Source of the DNA: DATDYA01 sp035289165
Lineage (GTDB): Bacteria > Patescibacteriota > Patescibacteriia > Magasanikbacterales > GWA2-37-8
Assembly: GCA_035289165.1 (NCBI GenBank)
Contig: DATDYA010000033.1
Location: forward strand, 1-9,822
Length of the DNA: 9,822 bases
Reading direction: 5' to 3'
Each line of letters opens with the position of its first letter. Within the stretch, counting starts at the first letter, position 1. Shown here one piece after another: positions 1 through 4,357 of this stretch. The notes under the pieces were generated by a model. That model saw only the letters and a list, made by a program, of their open reading frames with translations, did not search any database and was not told where the DNA came from. The position numbers were made by a program, and so were the translations under genes.

Positions 1-413
1 CCGGGGGTTACAATCTCTTCATAGCGGCCAAAATTTTCCAAAAATTTGACCCCGCCGATAATGGCGTTTGAAAATACCGACAGCACGGCGAAAATAACCG
101 CCGAGAGGTACGACGCGAAAAATGCAATCGAGTACGGCCGGATGTATAAAAAGTTTAAAACAAAATGAAAAAACAGTGCCGGTATGAAAGACGCGGCAAT
201 GTACAGTACCCGCAGGTAATCAAATGCCTGCTGATCATTTTTGGCTACCGATATTATCAAGACGTACATTGTTGTCCAGAGCGCGACAGCCAGACTTAAA
301 GAAAACCACGTTCGGTTGATCGGTGAACGTGGGTTGCGAAAAATGGTAAATACTCCCAACACCAGCGCGAGCAGCGCCGTTAGCAGGGTTGAGATGGTGA
401 CAAAAGTGCTCAT
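1..413 (-). CDS. Membrane sensor protein, N-terminal part (histidine-kinase 7TM-like), cut by window edge
   Basis: Reading the minus strand from ATG at 413 gives 137 codons open to the window edge, so the C-terminal part is missing. The visible part is almost all hydrophobic, with about four transmembrane helices near residues 4-25, 37-55, 68-90 and 95-116. Between the first two is the loop NPRSPINRTW (residues 27-36), a signature I associate with the N-terminal 7TM sensor region of bacterial histidine kinases and related PAS/GGDEF membrane sensors. A kinase or other output domain would lie beyond position 1 and cannot be seen. It would act in the cytoplasmic membrane as a signal receiver. 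A promoter with a 17-bp spacer lies just upstream (441-469). No strong Shine-Dalgarno is evident. The membrane character is clear; the kinase assignment is family-level inference. Confidence 0.7.
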   Translation of the reverse strand, partial: MSTFVTISTLLTALLALVLGVFTIFRNPRSPINRTWFSLSLAVALWTTMYVLIISVAKNDQQAFDYLRVLYIAASFIPALFFHFVLNFLYIRPYSIAFFASYLSAVIFAVLSVFSNAIIGGVKFLENFGRYEEIVTP

Positions 414-440
414 CGTTTGAGCTTTGCTCTAAACTTGTTT

Positions 441-469
441 AATTTAAAATACTGCCGTATGACTGACAA
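441..469 (-). promoter_or_regulatory. Sigma70-type promoter of the 7TM sensor gene
   Basis: On the minus strand TTGTCA (469-464) is followed after 17 bp by TAAATT (446-441). The predicted start gives a leader of roughly 20 nt before the ATG at 413. This is the best -35/-10 pair in the interval upstream of that gene. Confidence 0.5.
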
Positions 470-487
470 CTGTGCTGCCTCTAATTA

Positions 488-571
488 TACTAAAAAATAG
501 GTACTATGTGAAATACGGGCGAACAACCAAAAACTTGGATTAAACGTACTCAAAAACCCACTCTCGCCCCG
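488..571. repeat. 84-bp imperfect direct repeat, copy 1
   Basis: Positions 488-571 match 699-782 at a constant offset of 211 bp, with five differences in 84 bases by eye. The unit begins TACTAAAAAATAGGTACTAT and ends CTCGCCCCG. In this copy the position matching the ATG of copy 2 reads ACG, so any start codon is lost. Apart from the repeats and the GC-rich core, I see no recognisable gene between 414 and 826. Confidence 0.85.
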
Positions 572-698
572 CTCCAAGCTGTTCGCCAACCTCAACCCTG
601 CTGGGCGGCGAGCCGGTGCGGAAGACCAACTCCGGTCAGGCGATTCCGTGAACCGCGGCTTGAAACATTGACAAACTCCTTTCGAGCTTGGGGCGGGG
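567..698. other. GC-rich core between the direct repeats, bounded by inverted ends
   Basis: The segment between the 84-bp repeats is much richer in GC than the surroundings. Its edges form an inverted repeat: CCCCGCTCCAAGCT at 567-580 pairs with AGCTTGGGGCGGGG at 685-698 (13 of 14). There is no transposase and no recognised RNA family. It may be the remnant of a small non-autonomous element or a decayed gene. Confidence 0.45.
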
Positions 699-782
699 TA
701 CTAAAAAATAGGTACTATGTGAAATATGGGCGAACAACTAAAAACTTGGATTAAACGTACTCAAAAACTCGCCCTCGCCCCG
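699..782. repeat. 84-bp imperfect direct repeat, copy 2
   Basis: Second copy of the repeat at 488-571. Here the unit carries a -10-like TACTAT (713-718) seven bases before an ATG at 726, the same arrangement seen upstream of other genes in this window. The repeat may therefore be a duplicated gene start. Confidence 0.85.
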
Positions 783-821
783 TACCTCCCGGTTTGTCGG
801 GATGGTGCGAGGTTTACTTGA
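726..821 (+). CDS. Possible 31-residue ORF inside repeat copy 2
   Basis: ATG at 726 opens a 31-codon frame beginning MGEQLKTWIKRTQK and ending at TGA 819-821, converging on the minus-strand gene that ends at 827. It has no Shine-Dalgarno, but TACTAT lies seven bases upstream, as in the leaderless genes here. I recognise no family. Copy 1 of the repeat encodes the same first residues (GEQ-KTWIKRTQK) but has ACG instead of ATG. It may be a degenerate gene start rather than a working gene. Confidence 0.2.
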   Translation: MGEQLKTWIKRTQKLALAPYLPVCRDGARFT

Positions 822-826
822 GTCCA

Positions 827-1429
827 CTACTCATTCATCTTTCGAAATAGTTCTTTATCGTGGATAGCTATACTCTGAAATTTATACCGTGGGAAGATGG
901 TCTTTAGTTTTGTTTTTGTAAAAAATAAATCAACTACGCCCTCTATCTGTTTATAATTCAATTTTAATTTTTTAACTTTGTTGTAAATTAATAAATGAAT
1001 TAATTCATGGGCAATCGTTTGATTGGCTTCTTTCATATCTTTAGTATTGTGAACCCGTAAATCAACGACTTTGGGATATTTAAACTGACCGAACGGTCCA
1101 TACAACGAAATATAACAAATATATTTATTTTTTATTCTTAAATTAAAACTTTTAATAATATTAAAAAAATCTTGCTCAATTTTTTTCCAGTTATCTTTTA
1201 CTTTCTCGGTTTTTAACTGATAATCGTTCTCATTATAAATTTTATCTAGCTCTGTATTTAATTCTCCAATAAAAAACTTTCTATTACCCTTGTTTCTCCG
1301 ATAAATTTTGTCATAAAAATTAGGTGTCACAATAGGAAAATCATTTTCAACAAACCATTGATATTCTTCATAAATATTCAATAGCTTTTCTTTTTCTTTG
1401 GTTTTGGAATATAAAAATTGTAACTTCAT
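827..1429 (-). CDS. Small HExxH putative zinc metallopeptidase
   Basis: This 200-residue protein is very rich in lysine, asparagine and isoleucine. The motif HELIH at residues 141-145 lies in a hydrophobic helix (TIAHELIHLLIY), typical of gluzincin-type zinc peptidases: two His ligands and a catalytic Glu. A third ligand could be Glu163 in IEGVVDLFF, 18 residues after the second His. There is no signal peptide or membrane segment, so it is probably cytoplasmic. The first 130 residues match no family I recognise. A -10 box (TATACT, 1443-1438) sits eight bases before the ATG and there is no convincing Shine-Dalgarno, suggesting a leaderless mRNA. It lies downstream of the transglutaminase-like gene on the same strand but is separated by a terminator-like hairpin. 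Metal binding is well supported by motif; the substrate is unknown. Confidence 0.7.
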   Translation of the reverse strand: MKLQFLYSKTKEKEKLLNIYEEYQWFVENDFPIVTPNFYDKIYRRNKGNRKFFIGELNTELDKIYNENDYQLKTEKVKDNWKKIEQDFFNIIKSFNLRIKNKYICYISLYGPFGQFKYPKVVDLRVHNTKDMKEANQTIAHELIHLLIYNKVKKLKLNYKQIEGVVDLFFTKTKLKTIFPRYKFQSIAIHDKELFRKMNE

Positions 1430-1437
1430 ACCTACTT

Positions 1438-1443
1438 AGTATA
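1438..1443 (-). promoter_or_regulatory. -10 box of the HExxH gene (leaderless arrangement)
   Basis: TATACT on the minus strand ends eight bases before the ATG, so transcription would start only a base or two before the start codon. Confidence 0.45.
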
Positions 1444-1460
1444 ACTCAAAATAAACAAAA

Positions 1461-1496
1461 TAAAAAACTGGTAAAAACCCAGCTTTATTTTTTTAT
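1461..1496 (-). terminator. Terminator-like hairpin after the transglutaminase-like gene
   Basis: CTGG/CCAG arms flanked by A-rich and T-rich tracts form an extended hairpin (AAAAAACTGG ... CCAGCTTTATTTTTT on the plus strand). It lies just past the stop at 1500-1502 and can end transcription on the minus strand, perhaps in both directions. Confidence 0.5.
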
Positions 1497-1499
1497 ATC

Positions 1500-1973
1500 T
1501 TATTTTTTATAAACTTTTTCTAAATCCCCCCAATCAACCCATGCTTCCTTTTTAATATGGTATTTCCCAATCTTAAAATCTTTTCTGGTGCTATCAAATG
1601 GCACCCACTTATTTTTCATAAAAACCTCGTTCCAGGCATGTTTCATATTCGGATTATCTTTAATGTAAAAGCCATGAATCAACTTCGTGGGTATCCCTAA
1701 ATTTCTCAATACTGAAGCAACAACCGTAGCCCTAGACCCGCAGGAACGCTGACGTTTAGCTAAAACATCTTTTACAGAAATAAATCTAGATTTTTTAAAA
1801 TCATTAGTATAGGTAGTTCTATATTTTTCAGGATTAAATTCTTCTCTGATAGCTTCCAGAATTTTTAAAATATACTCCTTTTGACTATCAGATTTTTTAA
1901 TGTTTCTGACTTTATCTAATAACCACTGAGGGCAATTTTTTGTGTATTTTCCAAATTGGAGATATTTGTTCAT
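1500..1973 (-). CDS. Transglutaminase-like cysteine protease/hydrolase
   Basis: This 157-residue protein has the compact transglutaminase-core fold pattern. The nucleophile is Cys78 in RSCGSRATVVASVLRNLGIP, followed by His112 in MKHAWNEVF and Asp127 in WVPFDST, giving the complete Cys-His-Asp triad in the canonical order. The pattern 'CGSRA...LRNLGIPTKLIHGF' is typical of bacterial transglutaminase-like proteins, which are usually proteases or amidases rather than cross-linkers. There is no signal peptide or membrane anchor. A weak -10 (TAATAT) lies eight bases before the ATG and there is no Shine-Dalgarno. It stands directly downstream of radical SAM gene 1 on the same strand but is separated by a strong terminator, so it is probably a separate unit. 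A role in trimming peptides is possible but untested. Confidence 0.8.
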   Translation of the reverse strand: MNKYLQFGKYTKNCPQWLLDKVRNIKKSDSQKEYILKILEAIREEFNPEKYRTTYTNDFKKSRFISVKDVLAKRQRSCGSRATVVASVLRNLGIPTKLIHGFYIKDNPNMKHAWNEVFMKNKWVPFDSTRKDFKIGKYHIKKEAWVDWGDLEKVYKK

Positions 1974-1981
1974 ACATTAAG

Positions 1982-1987
1982 ATATTA
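1982..1987 (-). promoter_or_regulatory. Candidate -10 box of the transglutaminase-like gene
   Basis: TAATAT on the minus strand lies eight bases before the ATG at 1973. It matches four of six consensus positions. The spacing equals that of the neighbouring leaderless genes. Confidence 0.3.
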
Positions 1988-1992
1988 CATCA

Positions 1993-2023
1993 AAAAAATT
2001 GGGGAGTAAAATAATTACTCCCC
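1993..2023 (-). terminator. Intrinsic terminator of the minus-strand radical SAM operon
   Basis: GGGGAGTAA (2001-2009) pairs perfectly with TTACTCCCC (2015-2023) across a five-base loop. On the minus strand the hairpin is followed by a run of seven T (1999-1993). It lies seven bases beyond the stop of radical SAM gene 1 and closes that operon. Confidence 0.85.
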
Positions 2024-2030
2024 GAACATA

Positions 2031-3317
2031 TTAATTACCAACGATGAAAAATTGTCTGCGGGTAAGCTCGGTGACTACTCGCTGAAATTCAACATCATTA
2101 AACGTGGTACCAAATCTTTGAGCTAAGCCGCTGATAGACATTGCCGGCAAACCACGACTGGCAGTCAGAAAATCATAAGTAGCTTGGTTAACCTGAATAA
2201 TATTTCGAGGCGAACCGGGAGCTACTAGCCAACCGCCATTTTCTGGTCGCGACTGGAAAGAGCGAACCGGCTTAATCGTAGATGTTGGGCTAAGGTCAAC
2301 CTGCTTTGGTTTAACCACAGGAGAAGACAGGCTCTTTGTCATGTAAGGATGTTTAGCATTATTAGAGCCCATGCGAACATTGGCATCGATACGACAACCG
2401 CCGCCGCAATTGTTGAACATATCACAAGCTAAACAATCTTTGTGAAAATTGCCGCTTGCTTCTCGCCAATTTCGCATTCGATCCCAAATGACACCAATAT
2501 CATCCTCCAAAACATTGCCAAATATCTGAGGATTGTGACTACAAGGTCGGACATCACCTTGAGTACCGATCGTACCGTTGCGTTTACCAGCATGACAAGA
2601 ACGGAAAACAAACGGCAGCTCCAATTCAAAGGCTTTCAGCGGCATTAAACACTTAGGGATCGACTCCATAATATCAACACGCAATCCTAGCTCTTCATGG
2701 GCCCAGATCAAGTCATCGACAACCTGACAAACTTCCTGAACACTAAGAAGAAGTTTGAAGTTAGGATTACTGGCATTGATACTAGCCGGAGTAGCTGCAA
2801 AGCGCTTAACCCCAAGTTCAGCCATTCGTTGAGCAGTCTGACGCACGACATCACGGTTGAGTTTAGTCACCACCATGTTCACTGTCATGTTCTGCCCGGC
2901 TTCAATCAGCCAACGTAATCTCTGTTTAAAATGTTCGTACTGGCCATTGCCAGTAGTCTGGCGGTAAAGTCTGTCATCAGCAGATGGACAAGAAATTAAC
3001 ATTCGATCAACTTTAAGCCGGCTGAGAGTCTCTTCGTCAAAAACCGCCAAGCTGGTGTTGAGTGAAACTACCACGCCGTTGCAGCGCAAAAACTTGGCTA
3101 ATTCAATCAGCAAATCCTTACGCACTAACGGCTCGCCACCGGTAAAAGTGACAAAAAAGAGATGGTTATCGCTGATGATTTTAGCGACTTGCCACACCTG
3201 TTCCTCATCCAAACCCAGCGCTGCTGGTGCAGCGCCTTTTAAGCCCTCGTGGTAACAATACGGGCATCGGTATGGACAACGGTCAGTAATTTCCCACTGT
3301 ACCAATGCTGGAATCAT
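2031..3317 (-). CDS. Radical SAM/SPASM peptide maturase 1 with C-terminal RRE-like domain
   Basis: A 428-residue protein. The start at 3317 is chosen because AAAGGAG lies eight bases upstream; the frame stays open further upstream, but only through a terminator hairpin. The radical SAM cluster motif CX3CX2C is Cys14, Cys18, Cys21 (CPYRCPYC), with GGEP at 60-63 for SAM binding. A SPASM domain follows: Cys241, Cys259 (GX4C), then CX2CX5CX3C at 295, 298, 304, 308. The usual final SPASM cysteine is absent; no Cys occurs after 308. A linker leads to residues about 361-428 (GGWLVAPGSPRNIIQVNQAT onward, ending in LTRRQFFIVGN), which resemble a PqqD-like RiPP recognition element (RRE), unusually at the C terminus. 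By family it would bind a precursor leader and install a radical-based crosslink such as a thioether. The 43-residue CDCDCDCD peptide immediately upstream is the likely substrate. Enzyme class is certain; the chemistry is inferred. Confidence 0.93.
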   Translation of the reverse strand: MIPALVQWEITDRCPYRCPYCYHEGLKGAAPAALGLDEEQVWQVAKIISDNHLFFVTFTGGEPLVRKDLLIELAKFLRCNGVVVSLNTSLAVFDEETLSRLKVDRMLISCPSADDRLYRQTTGNGQYEHFKQRLRWLIEAGQNMTVNMVVTKLNRDVVRQTAQRMAELGVKRFAATPASINASNPNFKLLLSVQEVCQVVDDLIWAHEELGLRVDIMESIPKCLMPLKAFELELPFVFRSCHAGKRNGTIGTQGDVRPCSHNPQIFGNVLEDDIGVIWDRMRNWREASGNFHKDCLACDMFNNCGGGCRIDANVRMGSNNAKHPYMTKSLSSPVVKPKQVDLSPTSTIKPVRSFQSRPENGGWLVAPGSPRNIIQVNQATYDFLTASRGLPAMSISGLAQRFGTTFNDVEFQRVVTELTRRQFFIVGN

Positions 3318-3339
3318 GATTATCACTCCTTTCTTAAAG

Positions 3340-3384
3340 AAAAAAATTCGGTGGGGAGAAAAAGTCAAAATCTCTCTCCCCACC
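3340..3384 (-). terminator. Terminator-like attenuator between peptide 1 and radical SAM 1
   Basis: A perfect 10-bp stem, GGTGGGGAGA (3350-3359) with TCTCCCCACC (3375-3384), is followed on the minus strand by GAATTTTTTTC. It lies between the peptide stop and the maturase Shine-Dalgarno. Partial read-through would give much peptide mRNA and little enzyme mRNA, which suits a substrate/enzyme pair. Confidence 0.8.
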
Positions 3385-3400
3385 TTAAAGACTACATGCT

Positions 3401-3422
3401 CTTCGTCAGTGCACTAGCGAAG
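3401..3422 (-). other. Near-palindrome just after the peptide 1 stop codon
   Basis: CTTCG...CGAAG with inner AGTGCACT forms a 22-nt near-perfect palindrome that begins one base after the TGA at 3424-3426. It may fold as an mRNA 3'-end stabiliser upstream of the attenuator. No known protein site is recognised. Confidence 0.4.
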
Positions 3423-3423
3423 A

Positions 3424-3555
3424 TCAGTAGTTATCAATATCGCCAGCATCACAATCACAATCGCAGTCGCAACCGTATTCTGAGCTGGTATCGACAGCCA
3501 TACCAGAAAATGGGCTCGACTGCTGAACATCTTGTAATCCGTTTTTGGTAATCAT
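3424..3555 (-). CDS. RiPP precursor peptide 1 with (Cys-Asp)x4 core
   Basis: A 43-residue ORF with start ATG at 3555 and stop TGA at 3426-3424. AAAGGAG lies nine bases before the start, one of the strongest Shine-Dalgarnos in the window. The first 28 residues (starting MITKNGLQDVQQ) have no cysteine and look like a leader; the C terminus reads YGCDCDCDCDAGDIDNY, with Cys29, 31, 33 and 35 alternating with Asp. The tract is encoded by four TGY-GAY pairs. Such a small, Cys-terminal peptide directly before a radical SAM/SPASM enzyme is the classic layout of sactipeptide or ranthipeptide precursors, but the strict CD repeat matches no family I know. It could be thioether-crosslinked, metal-binding, or both. 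The ORF and its operon position are seen directly; its RiPP role is inferred. Confidence 0.85.
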   Translation of the reverse strand: MITKNGLQDVQQSSPFSGMAVDTSSEYGCDCDCDCDAGDIDNY

Positions 3556-3563
3556 GACAGCTC

Positions 3564-3624
3564 TCTCCTTTCTTTTCAAAGATCAAGCTAGCTGTGACTT
3601 GAAACAAGTTTTAATCAGCTAGTC
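3564..3624 (-). promoter_or_regulatory. Shared pre-SD leader element, minus operon copy
   Basis: Minus strand: GACTAGCTGATTA (3624-3612), then TTGATCTTTGA (3586-3576), one base, and AGAAAGGAGA ending at 3564, which holds the Shine-Dalgarno. The same blocks in the same order precede the plus-strand peptide at 4068-4115. Conservation outside coding sequence in two non-homologous operons points to common regulation or to duplication of the expression cassette. Confidence 0.75.
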
Positions 3625-3702
3625 TCAACATCTTTAGAGTGCTAAGATCAACTGATTAAATACAATTAAAGGGTATTGACCGGGCGGTACGGAGTATTAA
3701 CC

Positions 3703-3792
3703 CTGTGTTGGCTCCTCGGCTCGGTCACGTCGATCGCGATCGACGTGACACTCGCTCTACGTCGCCAATAAAAACACAGTTTGCGCTGTGTT
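3703..3792 (-). promoter_or_regulatory. Leader RNA with competing terminator and long-hairpin folds
   Basis: On the minus-strand transcript AACACAG (3792-3786) pairs with CTGTGTT (3779-3773), followed by more U residues: a terminator-like hairpin. The middle arm can instead pair downstream: CTGTG (3779-3775) with CACAG (3707-3703), and TTGGC (3768-3764) with GCCAA (3712-3708). This encloses a perfect 26-bp palindrome (3724-3749, half-site GTCACGTCGATCG). Mutually exclusive folds are the hallmark of attenuators and riboswitches. No known riboswitch class is recognised. The leader as a whole spans about 3829-3556. Confidence 0.5.
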
Positions 3793-3835
3793 GATTCTTC
3801 CCCCAAATTTGTGGGGTTATTTAGTTGTTAATTTT

Positions 3836-3863
3836 ATTTTAACACTCTGAAAAAATTTGTCAA
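3836..3863 (-). promoter_or_regulatory. Promoter of the minus-strand RiPP operon
   Basis: Consensus TTGACA (3863-3858), 16 bp, then TAAAAT (3841-3836) on the minus strand. The predicted start near 3829 gives a leader of about 270 nt ahead of peptide 1. Confidence 0.75.
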
Positions 3864-3874
3864 GCAAAGCGTTG

Positions 3875-3919
3875 GTGCAGGACAGTGAAAAACGCCATAA
3901 AAGACAATCGCTCTTGCAC
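3875..3919. promoter_or_regulatory. Inverted repeat between the divergent RiPP promoters
   Basis: GTGCAGGA (3875-3882) and TCTTGCAC (3912-3919) match as an inverted repeat in seven of eight positions. They lie in the 58-bp gap between the two -35 boxes, the natural place for an operator acting on both operons. The cognate regulator is not in the window. Confidence 0.3.
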
Positions 3920-3921
3920 TA

Positions 3922-3951
3922 TTGACACCGCCCTTCTCGACCTGTTAAAGT
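3922..3951 (+). promoter_or_regulatory. Promoter of the plus-strand RiPP operon
   Basis: Consensus TTGACA (3922-3927), 18 bp, then TAAAGT (3946-3951). Transcription would start near 3958, giving a leader of about 165 nt before peptide 2. Confidence 0.65.
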
Positions 3952-3962
3952 AATAGTAATCA

Positions 3963-3988
3963 ACCCATCCTTTCGCGAAAGGATGGGT
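3963..3988 (+). promoter_or_regulatory. Perfect 26-bp palindrome at the 5' end of the plus leader
   Basis: ACCCATCCTTTCG is followed directly by its reverse complement. It starts only a few bases after the predicted transcription start, so it would form a very stable 5' hairpin in RNA, or serve as a DNA operator. The minus-operon leader has a different palindrome of the same length. Confidence 0.65.
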
Positions 3989-3995
3989 CAACATA

Positions 3996-4027
3996 GCGCC
4001 TTACCCCGTTTCGGGGGAGGCGTTTTA
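3996..4027 (+). terminator. Leader terminator/attenuator of the plus RiPP operon
   Basis: GCGCC (3996-4000) with GGCGT (4019-4023) encloses CCCCG-TTT-CGGGG (4004-4016), followed by TTTTATT. It lies about 100 nt before the peptide start, inside the leader, so it would make expression depend on read-through. Confidence 0.7.
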
Positions 4028-4067
4028 TTAATAATTTAGTCGGCTGATTCTGGTTTTAAAAAATCGG

Positions 4068-4115
4068 GACTAGCTGATTACATTCAGTTAGCATTGATCT
4101 TTGACAGAAAGGAGA
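4068..4115 (+). promoter_or_regulatory. Shared pre-SD leader element, plus operon copy
   Basis: GACTAGCTGATTA (4068-4080), then TTGATCTTTGA (4094-4104), one base, and AGAAAGGAGA (4106-4115). These are the same blocks as at 3624-3564 on the other strand; the second block is preceded by TAGC-A here and TAGC there. GGAG lies nine bases before the ATG of peptide 2. Confidence 0.75.
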
Positions 4116-4123
4116 AAACTACG

Positions 4124-4282
4124 ATGAGCCAAGAGCCAGCTCAAAAAACAGCCGCGGGTCAGAACCACGAATCCAAGGCCACGTCGGGGATTCAAAAGAT
4201 CTCGCTACAGGCGAGTAAAGTTCCCGTCCGGAAAACCGGCATGAACTCCGGTATTTCGGGCGGTGGCTACCAGTGTTGCTAG
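4124..4282 (+). CDS. RiPP precursor peptide 2, ending GGGYQCC
   Basis: A 52-residue ORF. ATG at 4124 is chosen over an upstream in-frame TTG at 4094 because AAAGGAG sits nine bases before it. The leader (starting MSQEPAQKTAAGQNHE) is hydrophilic, followed by a basic stretch KVPVRKTGM (33-40 region) and a glycine/serine-rich C terminus, NSGISGGGYQCC. The only cysteines are the last two residues, 51 and 52. It is the first gene of an operon with radical SAM maturase 2, and its leader regulatory sequence matches that of peptide 1. Short length, terminal Cys-Cys and Gly-rich core fit a radical-SAM-modified peptide; I know no family with this terminus. The two peptides share no obvious protein similarity, so each maturase probably has its own substrate. 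Confidence 0.82.
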   Translation: MSQEPAQKTAAGQNHESKATSGIQKISLQASKVPVRKTGMNSGISGGGYQCC

Positions 4283-4293
4283 ACCGGCAATCC

Positions 4294-4332
4294 GGTGCGG
4301 CATGTAACTACACTTTCGTTACATGCCGCACC
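4294..4332 (+). other. 15-bp perfect hairpin between peptide 2 and radical SAM 2
   Basis: GGTGCGGCATGTAAC (4294-4308) pairs fully with GTTACATGCCGCACC (4318-4332) across a nine-base loop. No T-run follows, so it is not a standard terminator. It may be an RNA processing or stability element that sets the peptide-to-enzyme ratio, in the same operon position as the attenuator at 3340-3384. Confidence 0.8.
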
Positions 4333-4357
4333 TACCTTCATCTGAAAGGAGGAAATG

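Noticed and set aside
572..698. A protein-coding gene or tRNA in the GC-rich core
   Set aside because: No frame has a start, ribosome site and family resemblance together, and no cloverleaf could be drawn.
488..782. CRISPR array
   Set aside because: Only two long copies, 127 bp apart; no short regularly spaced repeats and no cas genes.
3318..3383. Upstream extension of radical SAM 1 by 22 residues (beginning at 3383)
   Set aside because: It would be translated through the attenuator hairpin and T-run, while AAAGGAG at the correct distance fixes the start at 3317, giving the usual short N terminus before the Cys motif.
3424..3555. Plus-strand ORF of 100 codons across 3249-3551
   Set aside because: It is the reverse shadow of radical SAM 1 and peptide 1, crosses the attenuator, and has no Shine-Dalgarno or family resemblance.
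3703..3829. Known riboswitch class in the minus-operon leader
   Set aside because: I could not match conserved core sequences of cobalamin, SAM, TPP, FMN, glycine or T-box elements; only the competing stems are supported.
3980..4039. An 18-codon leader peptide starting at the ATG in the palindrome (3983-3985)
   Set aside because: Its only purine-rich sequence is part of the hairpin stem and touches the ATG, and it has no regulatory codon run.
4094..4123. TTG start at 4094 for peptide 2
   Set aside because: The TTG lies inside the conserved leader block shared with the other operon, and the strong Shine-Dalgarno is downstream of it.
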